Notes: generated by a model not told the origin, from the sequence alone. A stretch of 6,796 nt of DNA from Proteobacteria bacterium UBA4457 (GCA_002390205.1 DGOV01000051.1:1546-8341), one strand, 5' to 3'; numbered from the stretch's first letter, positions 1 through 6,796 are shown. Program-made: numbers and translations.

Positions 1-947
1 GGGTAGGCCTGGTCTGGACTTTCAAGATTTGAATTCACAATGAAGACTAATATTCCAGGAAGCACGACAATTAGGGGCATAAGTATTTTGAGAAATGCAG
101 CAAAAACTATCCCCTTTTGTGCTTCAGCAAGATTTTTTGCGGCAAGTGCACGTTGGATAATGTATTGATTGAACCCCCAATATGACAAGTTCATTATCCA
201 CATACCGCCTAGTAGAACGGAGATCCCAGGAAGGCTGGCGTAGTTGGGGTCGCCCTTAGATAGAATCATATCGAACTTTGACGGTACTTTACCCGCCAAA
301 TCTAACAACGCAGCCATTTCCTGACCTTCTCCACCAATCTCTTGTAAAAGAACAAAAACAACGAGTAATCCACCAAAAATCAACAGAACGACCTGAATGA
401 TGTCAGTGAATGCGACCACACGCAGGCCGCCATATACAGAATATATTAAAGAAAAAAATCCTAGCGCGAACATGCCAGCCACGAGATTAATACCCGTGAT
501 CGTTTCGATAGCTAGAGCCCCTAGCCATAAAACAGAGGTCAAATTAACGAAAACATAGACCCCAATCCAGAAAATGCTCATTGTCAATCGAACTCGATGA
601 TCATATCTTTGATCAAGAAACTGCGGCATCGTATAAATTTTTCGCTCAAGAAAAATCGGCAGGAGATATTTCCCGACAAGAAGTAAAGTAACTGCCGCCA
701 TCCATTCATAAGAGGCAATTGCCATACCAATAGCATAGCCAGATCCAGACATTCCTATTATTTGCTCGGCACTTATATTCGCAGCAATGAGCGATGCACC
801 TATAGCCCACCACGGTAACGAGCTACCCGCTAAGAAATAGTTGTTCTCGGCAGATGAGTTCGCGTTTTCCTTATTCGAGAGCTTGTATGCAATTAGCAAA
901 AGAGCTATTGCGTAAAAAATAACGATTGAGTAATCGAAGTTAGTCAT
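1..947 (-). CDS. Sodium/glucose-galactose symporter, vSGLT-like (SSS family), 3' end missing
   Basis: Inner-membrane symporter that would couple sodium entry to hexose uptake. Only the first 315 codons are present; the gene runs off the left edge, and family members have about 540 residues. The translation follows Vibrio parahaemolyticus vSGLT (recalled, not searched) nearly without gaps: LPWWAIGASLIAANISAEQ at 44-62, IASYEWM at 77-83, WGFNQYIIQR at 257-266, EAQKGIVFAAFLK at 275-287. Residues matching the vSGLT sugar site are kept: N57 (N64), Q62 (Q69), E81 (E88), N253 (N260), Y256 (Y263), K287 (K294), plus inner-gate M66 and Y80. Sodium-site backbone positions A55 and I58 also match. vSGLT S91 is Ala here (A84). 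Several hydrophobic membrane segments are visible. The start is the ATG at 947; an in-frame ATG at 953 adds two residues. Neither has a Shine-Dalgarno. It lies 32 bases after the GH3 stop and is probably co-transcribed, importing the monosaccharide that enzyme releases. Family call is firm; sugar preference is inference. Confidence 0.95.
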   Translation of the reverse strand, partial: MTNFDYSIVIFYAIALLLIAYKLSNKENANSSAENNYFLAGSSLPWWAIGASLIAANISAEQIIGMSGSGYAIGMAIASYEWMAAVTLLLVGKYLLPIFLERKIYTMPQFLDQRYDHRVRLTMSIFWIGVYVFVNLTSVLWLGALAIETITGINLVAGMFALGFFSLIYSVYGGLRVVAFTDIIQVVLLIFGGLLVVFVLLQEIGGEGQEMAALLDLAGKVPSKFDMILSKGDPNYASLPGISVLLGGMWIMNLSYWGFNQYIIQRALAAKNLAEAQKGIVFAAFLKILMPLIVVLPGILVFIVNSNLESPDQAY

Positions 948-979
948 ATGCATTCGTCGTTAGGATAGAAATCAAACTG

Positions 980-3406
980 TTAATTACAGGCTATTTTTGT
1001 TGAGGCTGCGCCAGCTGTGTCTATGTTGACCGAGGAGAGAGTAACGTCTAGAGCGCCCGTGGTCGCAAGCAGAGCTGGCGTGTCAACTCTATCAGCTCTC
1101 AACCCATTTTCTACAAAGCAGCGTATGGGTATTGCCAGCTCCCTCACGGTCCCTAAGGGAAACGCGTTTAGAGCCTTGGTAATGGATACTGTCGCTGAAC
1201 AAGGATAGACACAATCCATGCGCACGTTGACCTCTTCAGATGAATAGGAATTCACGACTATCATAAGTTTGAGCATACTCTCTTCCTCTAGCGCACCTGA
1301 GAGATCTTTGGGGGATTGGGCTTGCCAATACCATTGATTTAATTGAGTACCATCCCCGCTGAAAATAAGCCTTAGACTGTCTTCCTGCACCATAGTATCT
1401 GCGCGCCTTACTCTTAACTGCTCTCCTTTAGACCGTTGATCTCCGCGCTCATAGTGCTGTTTCCAGTCTGAAGGCTCTCCTAGAAAGTGCTCCCAATCTG
1501 GGTGAGTACGCGAGTTGAATATCATGACTGAAGCCAGAGTTCCGCTTTGCAGATTTGCTTTAGTTGGCTCTAGCTTGAGCTCAGGGAGCTTGGCTAGAGA
1601 TGAACTGGCGAGGCTGAGTCCATACCCATAGGAAAAGAGATTATTCTCGACTGCTAGTTCGTTATCTCGTGCATTAAGAGTATCGTTGGGCCAGTCGTAT
1701 GATAGCCGCCCAAGAAAATCAAACTGGACTTCTCCTTTAGCGTCCCGCAGCAAAAGATCAGCTACCCCCCCGCCTTCAGTGCCTGGCAGCCACGCGACGA
1801 CAAACGCGGTACTGTTTTCAAGCACGGGGTTTATCCACATCGGCCGACCTGTCAGAAAGACTGTCGCTGTAGGAATATCCTGCTCTCTCAGCGTCATGAG
1901 TATTTTTCTAACGCGCTCTAAATCCGGTGCTTTTAAGTCTGAGACATCACCCAACCCCTCAGCATAGGGATCTTCGCCAAACACAATGATGGCCTTGTCT
2001 GGTCGGAGCTCAAACTCCCCCTGCTCAGACAGCTCTATCGTTCCGCCAGCGTTTTCTATCTGATTTTTGAGCGCGCTATAAATTGAGGAGCCTGTCGGAA
2101 AGTCGACGTTTGCGTTCCCAGTGCCTTGCCAGCTCAACGTCCACCCTCCTGAGGCCTTCCCTATGTCATCGGCGTCCCCGACCACTAAGACATGCTGCCT
2201 AGGGTCAAGAGGAAGAAGGTCCTGATCATTACGAAGTAAGACGAGTGATTGTCTGACAGCCTCTCTTGCAAGCTTCCTGTTAGCTGCTCTCATCGCTGTG
2301 ATATCTGCTACGCTCGCTTGAGCACGAGTCGAGGGTTTTATCTGCTCAAACAACCCGAGTTTAAATTTCATTCTTAATATTCTAGTGACCGCATCGTCGA
2401 TTCGAGACTCGGAGATAAGCCCAGCTTCAACTTGGGAGATCGTATTCTGCAAAAATTCTCGCCAAAGCTCGGGAACCATTATCATATCTACGCCGGCATT
2501 AATGGCCTGCGGGCAACTCGAATTTGTGCAGCCTTCGACCTGTCCAATTCCGTTCCAATCGCTCACGACAACCCCCTCAAATCCTAACTGATTTTTAAGG
2601 ACGCGTGTCAGAAGTTCGTAACTGCCATGAATTTTTACCCCATTCCAACTGTTAAAACTCGCCATCACGGAGTAGACGCCTTCATCAATCGCTCTCAGAT
2701 ATCCAGCTCCGTGACCCTGTAAGAGAGACTCCAGAGACATTTCCGCATTCCCCTGATCTTCGCCTTGTTGAGTCCCTCCATCGCCAATGAAGTGTTTTGC
2801 TGTTGCCGCCAAGCCACTGCCTTGTATCGCCTTTATGATCTCGGGCGTGTAGGCTTCTATAAGAGTGATTTGATCACTGAAGCTCTCATAGGTTCTTCCC
2901 CATCGATCGTCTTTTGCGATAGCAATAGTCGGAGCAAAAATCCAATCTATCCCACTAGCTCTAACTTCGAGTGCGGTCGCTTTTGCTACATCGCCTACTA
3001 AGCTCGGATTTTGCGTCGCCCCTAAGCCGATGTTGTGTGGAAACAGTGTAGCCCCAAAAACATTGTTATGACCGTGAACCGCGTCGGTGCCCCAAATAAG
3101 TGGAATGCCGCTGCCATCGCTTTGACTATTTTTGGATGCCTCATAAAAGGCATCTGCTAGGTTTAGCCACTCACTCAATGGAGCATATTTATCTTTTTTA
3201 GGATAAGAACCGCCGCCATTCAAAATGCTGCCAATTGCATACTGCCTAACTTGCTCTGGAGTAATAAATTGAATCTCAGCCTGAACCATCTGGCCGACCT
3301 TCTGCTCGAGAGTCATTCTGCTCAGAAGCTCTTGCACTTGCTGCTCATTAGCTGCAATGCTCGGGTAGGCAATGACCGATAAAATGGCGGCTATAAGTCG
3401 TTTCAT
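980..3406 (-). CDS. Exported GH3 exo-beta-glucosidase / glucan glucohydrolase, ExoP type
   Basis: Periplasmic glycoside hydrolase family 3 enzyme, 808 residues, expected to release glucose from the non-reducing end of beta-1,3/1,4-glucan oligosaccharides with retention. Order: signal peptide 1-18 (MKRLIAAILSVIAYPSIA, likely cut before AN; no lipobox Cys), GH3 barrel about 25-355, second alpha/beta domain about 385-600, and a C-terminal beta-rich ExoP-like domain about 610-805. Residues lining the -1 subsite of barley ExoI are all present: D108 (WGTDAVHG), R171, K204-H205 (AKHFIGDGG), nucleophile D283 in VVVSDWNG with subsite W284, and acid/base E483 in GEDPYAEGLGD. Cys pairs C293/C298 and C732/C736 occur where ExoP-type proteins have them. 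The length is usual for the type. A TTG at 3418 would add four residues, but the ATG at 3406 gives the cleaner signal peptide; neither has a Shine-Dalgarno. It lies 103 bases after the receptor stop, behind a hairpin. Beta-xylosidase activity is a less likely alternative. Confidence 0.96.
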   Translation of the reverse strand: MKRLIAAILSVIAYPSIAANEQQVQELLSRMTLEQKVGQMVQAEIQFITPEQVRQYAIGSILNGGGSYPKKDKYAPLSEWLNLADAFYEASKNSQSDGSGIPLIWGTDAVHGHNNVFGATLFPHNIGLGATQNPSLVGDVAKATALEVRASGIDWIFAPTIAIAKDDRWGRTYESFSDQITLIEAYTPEIIKAIQGSGLAATAKHFIGDGGTQQGEDQGNAEMSLESLLQGHGAGYLRAIDEGVYSVMASFNSWNGVKIHGSYELLTRVLKNQLGFEGVVVSDWNGIGQVEGCTNSSCPQAINAGVDMIMVPELWREFLQNTISQVEAGLISESRIDDAVTRILRMKFKLGLFEQIKPSTRAQASVADITAMRAANRKLAREAVRQSLVLLRNDQDLLPLDPRQHVLVVGDADDIGKASGGWTLSWQGTGNANVDFPTGSSIYSALKNQIENAGGTIELSEQGEFELRPDKAIIVFGEDPYAEGLGDVSDLKAPDLERVRKILMTLREQDIPTATVFLTGRPMWINPVLENSTAFVVAWLPGTEGGGVADLLLRDAKGEVQFDFLGRLSYDWPNDTLNARDNELAVENNLFSYGYGLSLASSSLAKLPELKLEPTKANLQSGTLASVMIFNSRTHPDWEHFLGEPSDWKQHYERGDQRSKGEQLRVRRADTMVQEDSLRLIFSGDGTQLNQWYWQAQSPKDLSGALEEESMLKLMIVVNSYSSEEVNVRMDCVYPCSATVSITKALNAFPLGTVRELAIPIRCFVENGLRADRVDTPALLATTGALDVTLSSVNIDTAGAASTKIACN

Positions 3407-3460
3407 AGATAGTCGCAAATAAACAAGTGAGAAGAAGGATGCAAAAAATTTTCTGCACAG

Positions 3461-3502
3461 AAATAAAAATCTATAGCGGCGGCATATACCACCGCTAAGA
3501 TT
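3461..3502 (-). terminator. Hairpin plus T-tract between receptor and GH3 genes; terminator or attenuator
   Basis: On the transcribed strand, eight bases after the receptor stop codon begin complementary arms AATCT-TAGCGGTGGT and GCCGCCGCTA-T-AGATT closing on a four-base ATAT loop. This gives a 15-pair stem with two G-T wobbles and one bulged T, at 3468-3502. It is followed at once by TTTATTTC (3461-3467 and beyond), as expected of an intrinsic terminator. The other strand has an A-run after the stem, so it should act only on minus-strand transcripts. Because the GH3 and symporter genes lie directly downstream in the same direction, partial termination that lowers their expression relative to the receptor is the likely role; 3'-end protection of the receptor mRNA is an alternative. 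Stability was not computed. Confidence 0.7.
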
Positions 3503-3509
3503 AAAAAAG

Positions 3510-6500
3510 TTAAAAGTTCGCGCGAACGCCGAACTTAAAGACAGGTCCGTGATCCTGCGCTAAGAATAGCATCTCGGGATAACGAACAAACAATCGTGTT
3601 TGCTCATCCGTGATATTTTGAGCATCAAGAAAAACGGTCATTCTGTCGCTATATCGGTACTGATACGAGATGTCTATCTGCTTTCTCTCTTCGACAAACA
3701 CCGGCTGCTCATAATTTGCGAAACCTGAAGCCGTCTCGGCGCGATAGTTCAGCGCTAAACGAAGCGTATGTTGTGAATTTTCAAAGAATACCGACGCGTT
3801 ACCAGAATCGCCAAATCCTGCCAACGTGAACTGCCGCCCAACTTCCGTTAAGTCTGGCTCAACGTTACCCCCATTGACTTTAGTGTAGTTAACTGTGAAT
3901 CCGTAAGGAGTATCTTCGAAGAAATGCTGCCAGGCACCCTCAAAGCCACTCACCCGGCCACTCTCTAGGTTAATTGGTTGCGTGATATCGAAAAGAGCGA
4001 GAGGGTCAGCGCTAGAGCCTTGGATATTACTGTCACCACATACCCACCAGTGGCCCGCGGGACAGGCTGGATTCCATCCTCCATCTAAGAACGCCGCTCC
4101 GTTGAGAACATCAACGCCCGACTCGAGAGCCGAGGCAACCTGAAACATGTGATGCTGATCGATAGCCCAGCCCTGGGCCCATAGGAACTGCTGAGATACA
4201 CAATCACCAGTACCTCCTTCTCCAGGAAAACCTGTTTGCGGCCGGCCCGCTGCCGCCCATTCTTGCACACATGCTTGAGCTTGCAGACCGCTTTCGCTGG
4301 ACGCCGGATTTGTGAGCCCGTTAAATGGCTGATCATTGATCGTTTGGTTGCCTACGAAATCCTCAATTTCTTTACGAAAGTAATTTATAGCTACATAAGA
4401 TCCCGCACCGTAATAATTTTCATATGCTAAGTCTAAATTAGTCGATCTGAGGGGGTTAATATCTGGGTTTCCGCCTGTAGCTGTAAGGTTGAAGAAATCT
4501 TGTGCTCCAATCGCAAGTTGCGATTCCAGATCGCCTAGATTTGGGCGAGCAATTGAGCGCCCCCAAGATGCGCGTAAAATCTGATTATCAGTTACCCCGA
4601 GGGACAGAGCTAGACTCGGCAGTACCATACTATTCGAGCCGAATCGAGATGCATCTGTCACGTCACCACGGACTCCGTAAAGGCCATCGATATTCCAATC
4701 GATTCGGTTCACAAGAGGATAAAGACTTGTTGATTCGGTTTCTACAGATTCATAGCGGAGGCCAGCCTGAACATTCAGCGGCATGGAACCAAAAGCTTCG
4801 GTGCTTAGATTGAACTGCAGGAACGCAGACTCTAAATCCTCAACAACTCGCTCATTAGAATCGATCCCCCCCGCTGTGCAGCAGCCAACTTGATCTGAAT
4901 TATCAACTAGGTTTCCACCTAGGCCTTGAATTGCAGCGAATGCGCTAGCTGGATTGATGTCAAAATAGTAATTGGAGTCCGCTGGTGAACCGAACGAATT
5001 CATGAAGTCCACCAATGAAGTGCGCTCAAATAATCCGTCATCAAAGTCTGTAGCACCCCATCGGCCCTGTGCTGTTGGTGCGAAAGTGCCCTCGCGTCTG
5101 ATTCGGTTAAAACGGTTTTTTGAGATCGAAATACCTGCGTCAACAGAAGTCAAAAAAGCAAATTCTGGTCTCCACTCTGCCTTTAGCTGGTATTGTGTGA
5201 TTTGGTTTAACTGGTCGTCATCTTGAAGATTCAAATTTGTTAGGTACATATTTTGTGCACTGGAGTCTCGATCATACGCAAAAGTGTTGATGCCATTAGA
5301 TCCCCCATTCGTGGATCGCACAGTAGTCATCACGTCACTAGTAGCGCCTATGCTATTATCGAAGATATTCCCACCAAGCGCAGCTTTTGAGTCGTGCGCA
5401 TCTAACTCAACTGTTAGCGTGTCCGTAACGTCCCACGCTAAATTTATTCCACGGGAGTTATTACTACTTTTCAGACTACCCCAAGTGGCCGTGTGATCGT
5501 AAGAACGGTCTCCAACAGCTACGTCCGTATAGACCCCTCGTTGGTTAATCGTCGCTTCTTGAGTAGTCCAGCCGCCCAACCAGGATCCAAATAGCATTCC
5601 CTCGCTCTGAAACTCAACACCTGAATGAGTGTAATCAAGGGTGACAGTGAGATTGTCAGTCACGCGACCCTGCAAAGTTACCTGCAAATTCTTCCTTACC
5701 CTGTCGTTATCTTTTATTAGATAAGCTGAGGGTTCTTGGTAAAAAGTAGGCCCATCTTGTGAGCTCCGCTGATCGGTAATGCCCACTGCTAGAGGGTCAA
5801 CACGCGAAAATCCTTCGCTAAGCGCCAAAACTTCGGGCACTATCCAATTAGATTCCCTGGTGCCCTGCTCTTGATTTGTTCTCTCTTGATAGACACCTGA
5901 TACTGCGAATCCCCAGCGACCACGATTAGTTGCATATAGCATAGCGCCCTCGACTGGAAGCCCACCATCTTCGCTCGTCGTGTCTTCGACTCCAGCAATA
6001 CTGAACGATCGCAAGGTTCCATCGATGTTGAGAGGTCGCGTAGTAACCATGTTCACTGTAGAACCAATACCTCCGGAGGGAAGGGCCAGATTCCCGGCTT
6101 TGAAGACTTCCACTGATGAGATGCCAGGGGACGCAATGTCGCCAAAATTAAATGAGCGTCCTCCACCGTACTGACCGGGCGCAGTTGGCATCTGGCGACC
6201 ATTTAAGGTCACGAGGTTAAACTCTGGACCAAATCCTCGCACTGCTATTGATTGCCCCTCCACATTGCTTCGATCTATCGCGATGCCTGGAACACGTGCG
6301 AGTGACTCCGCTAAGTTACCATCAGGGAATCGGCCGAAGTCCTCGGCAGAAATAGCTTCCATTACCCCTGTGTTTCTTCGCTTAATGTCGATGGCATCTA
6401 GTGAGCTTTTCCGGATGAATGAGACCACTATCTCAGTAATCACCTGCTCAGATTCCTGCGCATGGAGCGGAGTTATTGGTAATAAGCTCGGGACAAGCAT

Positions 6501-6563
6501 TATTGCTAGTAAGTTTTGGGGCGATGGAAATGCTCTGTCAGAATTACGATGGTGCTTTCTCAA
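3510..6563 (-). CDS. TonB-dependent outer-membrane receptor, carbohydrate-uptake type (TIGR01782-like)
   Basis: Outer-membrane active transporter, 1017 residues from the chosen start, expected to import an oligosaccharide with TonB-ExbBD energy. Basic N-terminus (RKHHRNSDR), hydrophobic core and a likely cut after LHA (residue 35) form the signal peptide. A TonB-box-like ITEIVV lies at 42-47. The plug, about 58-178, carries the hallmarks of the Xanthomonas/Caulobacter carbohydrate receptors: ISAEDFGRFPDGNLAESL, then VPGIAIDR, IAVRGFGPEFNLVTLNGR and FKAGNLALPSGGIGSTVNM. The rest is a 22-strand-type barrel with GGNPDINPLRSTNLDLAYEN, and it ends FKFGVRANF, a terminal-Phe signal for BAM insertion. 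A long putative extracellular loop (about 755-860) has four Cys (765, 788, 834, 842) and many Trp; a CC pair is at 561-562. The start is TTG at 6563 because GGAGAG sits five bases upstream; an in-frame TTG at 6650 would add 29 lysine-rich residues from AT-rich leader. The downstream GH3 and glucose symporter suggest a beta-glucan oligosaccharide ligand, which is inference. Confidence 0.96.
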   Translation of the reverse strand: MRKHHRNSDRAFPSPQNLLAIMLVPSLLPITPLHAQESEQVITEIVVSFIRKSSLDAIDIKRRNTGVMEAISAEDFGRFPDGNLAESLARVPGIAIDRSNVEGQSIAVRGFGPEFNLVTLNGRQMPTAPGQYGGGRSFNFGDIASPGISSVEVFKAGNLALPSGGIGSTVNMVTTRPLNIDGTLRSFSIAGVEDTTSEDGGLPVEGAMLYATNRGRWGFAVSGVYQERTNQEQGTRESNWIVPEVLALSEGFSRVDPLAVGITDQRSSQDGPTFYQEPSAYLIKDNDRVRKNLQVTLQGRVTDNLTVTLDYTHSGVEFQSEGMLFGSWLGGWTTQEATINQRGVYTDVAVGDRSYDHTATWGSLKSSNNSRGINLAWDVTDTLTVELDAHDSKAALGGNIFDNSIGATSDVMTTVRSTNGGSNGINTFAYDRDSSAQNMYLTNLNLQDDDQLNQITQYQLKAEWRPEFAFLTSVDAGISISKNRFNRIRREGTFAPTAQGRWGATDFDDGLFERTSLVDFMNSFGSPADSNYYFDINPASAFAAIQGLGGNLVDNSDQVGCCTAGGIDSNERVVEDLESAFLQFNLSTEAFGSMPLNVQAGLRYESVETESTSLYPLVNRIDWNIDGLYGVRGDVTDASRFGSNSMVLPSLALSLGVTDNQILRASWGRSIARPNLGDLESQLAIGAQDFFNLTATGGNPDINPLRSTNLDLAYENYYGAGSYVAINYFRKEIEDFVGNQTINDQPFNGLTNPASSESGLQAQACVQEWAAAGRPQTGFPGEGGTGDCVSQQFLWAQGWAIDQHHMFQVASALESGVDVLNGAAFLDGGWNPACPAGHWWVCGDSNIQGSSADPLALFDITQPINLESGRVSGFEGAWQHFFEDTPYGFTVNYTKVNGGNVEPDLTEVGRQFTLAGFGDSGNASVFFENSQHTLRLALNYRAETASGFANYEQPVFVEERKQIDISYQYRYSDRMTVFLDAQNITDEQTRLFVRYPEMLFLAQDHGPVFKFGVRANF

Positions 6564-6568
6564 TGCTT

Positions 6569-6574
6569 CTCTCC
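6569..6574 (-). promoter_or_regulatory. Shine-Dalgarno GGAGAG that fixes the receptor's TTG start
   Basis: GGAGAG is followed by the five bases AAGCA and then TTG at 6563. It is the only convincing ribosome binding site in the window. It decides in favour of the TTG at 6563 over the distal TTG at 6650 and over the internal ATG at 6500 (residue 22), which would destroy the signal peptide. Confidence 0.8.
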
Positions 6575-6586
6575 GAATAGTATTCG
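6574..6586. repeat. Perfect inverted repeat CGAAT-3-ATTCG touching the receptor Shine-Dalgarno
   Basis: Arms CGAAT and ATTCG are exact reverse complements around a three-base spacer, and the repeat shares one base with the GGAGAG ribosome binding site. It could be an operator half-site pair or a small RNA hairpin next to the binding site. Five-base arms arise often by chance, so function is only a suggestion. Confidence 0.35.
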
Positions 6587-6621
6587 CGCAACTAGTTAGA
6601 TGCGATTTGTATTTATATTTG

Positions 6622-6650
6622 AATTTAAACTGATTTTGTAATTTCTTCAA
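6622..6650 (-). promoter_or_regulatory. Candidate sigma70 promoter close to the receptor gene
   Basis: TTGAAG (6645-6650) and TAAATT (6622-6627) are separated by 17 bases, each matching four of six consensus positions. Transcription would begin near 6615, giving a leader of about 50 bases before the TTG start. The -35 box coincides with the spurious upstream TTG. The region is very AT-rich, so matches of this quality are easy to find; the call is tentative. Confidence 0.35.
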
Positions 6651-6680
6651 TCAATCGCGACTTTGTTATGAGGCTGAGTT

Positions 6681-6696
6681 TCTGCAAGTGCGCAGA
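6681..6696. repeat. Inverted repeat TCTGC-6-GCAGA just downstream of the extended -10 box
   Basis: Perfect five-base arms TCTGC and GCAGA flank a six-base spacer. The repeat begins seven bases past the TATACT box on the transcribed strand, so it covers the predicted transcription start, a usual place for a repressor operator. I do not recognise it as the operator of a named sugar regulator, and no regulator gene lies in the window. Confidence 0.35.
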
Positions 6697-6702
6697 TCTT
6701 TC

Positions 6703-6711
6703 AGTATAACA
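6703..6711 (-). promoter_or_regulatory. Candidate extended -10 promoter, TGTTATACT
   Basis: TATACT matches five of six bases of the sigma70 -10 box and is preceded by TGT, the extended -10 motif. No good -35 box is seen at 16-18 bases, which an extended -10 promoter can tolerate. A start near 6696 would leave a leader of about 130 bases ahead of the receptor gene and would fall on the inverted repeat at 6681-6696. Confidence 0.4.
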
Positions 6712-6796
6712 AGCCCCGGCTCTCTGATACTTTTTAACCAATTTAGACTATACATGTTAGAATATATCATAATGAACCGCTATCACTTTACTAGAC

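Noticed and set aside
1686..1967. Plus-strand open frame of 93 codons
   Set aside because: Antisense to the part of the GH3 gene that encodes the acid/base region; its composition is that of a shadow frame.
3441..3456. AT-rich imperfect palindrome (GCA and TGC ends around an A/T core) before the GH3 gene
   Set aside because: One mismatched pair and a low-complexity A/T core make it easy to obtain by chance; not listed as an operator on its own.
4085..4336. Minus-strand open frame of 83 codons inside the receptor gene
   Set aside because: It is a shifted reading of the Cys/Trp-rich loop; the receptor frame continues unbroken across it, so there is no frameshift or nested gene to explain.
4502..4813. 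Plus-strand open frame of 103 codons
   Set aside because: Antisense to the receptor barrel; no recognisable domain, and the overlapping strand is certainly coding.
6265..6633. Plus-strand open frame of 122 codons
   Set aside because: It lies wholly antisense to the signal peptide and plug of the receptor, whose frame is clearly conserved; the protein resembles no family and has no ribosome binding site.
6564..6650. N-terminal extension of the receptor from a TTG at 6650, giving 29 extra residues rich in Lys, Phe and Tyr
   Set aside because: The residues translate an AT-rich repetitive leader, no ribosome binding site precedes the TTG, and the extension would put a long tail before a normal signal peptide. 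The TTG at 6563 has GGAGAG at correct spacing.
6712..6721. AGCC-CC-GGCT mini inverted repeat upstream of the extended -10 box
   Set aside because: Four-base arms with a two-base spacer are too short to support a terminator or operator, and no T-tract follows.

Overview
This window holds three protein genes, all on the minus strand, so transcription runs from high to low coordinates. In that order they are a TonB-dependent outer-membrane receptor (6563 to 3510), a periplasmic family GH3 exo-beta-glucosidase of the ExoP type (3406 to 980), and a sodium/sugar symporter close to Vibrio parahaemolyticus vSGLT (947 to the left edge, where it is cut off). I see no RNA genes, mobile elements, CRISPR arrays or plus-strand genes that I can support.

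Together they read as a small glucan or oligosaccharide utilisation locus, with one protein for each compartment. The receptor would bring a beta-linked glucose oligosaccharide across the outer membrane using TonB energy. The exported GH3 enzyme would trim single glucose units in the periplasm. The symporter would carry the freed hexose across the inner membrane with sodium. The catalytic residues of the GH3 enzyme and nearly all sugar-contacting residues of the symporter are intact. The exact substrate (laminarin, cellobiose or cello-oligosaccharides, mixed-link glucan) cannot be read from the sequence.

The organism is most likely a marine or aquatic gammaproteobacterium (Alteromonadales/Cellvibrionales-like). 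The evidence is a receptor of the Xanthomonas/Caulobacter/Alteromonas carbohydrate type, an ExoP-type GH3, a sodium-coupled glucose transporter and moderate GC content. This is inference from gene content, not a taxonomic assignment.

Non-coding layout. 6564-6796 is the leader and promoter region of the receptor gene; it holds two promoter candidates, two short inverted repeats and a clear Shine-Dalgarno that fixes a TTG start. 3407-3509 separates receptor and glucosidase and holds a strong hairpin followed by a T-rich tract on the transcribed strand, suggesting partial termination after the receptor. 948-979 is a 32-base gap between glucosidase and symporter. No gene-free stretch exceeds 300 bases. 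Nothing in the window is clearly a new system; the regulatory details around the receptor gene and the attenuator-like hairpin are the parts most worth checking.
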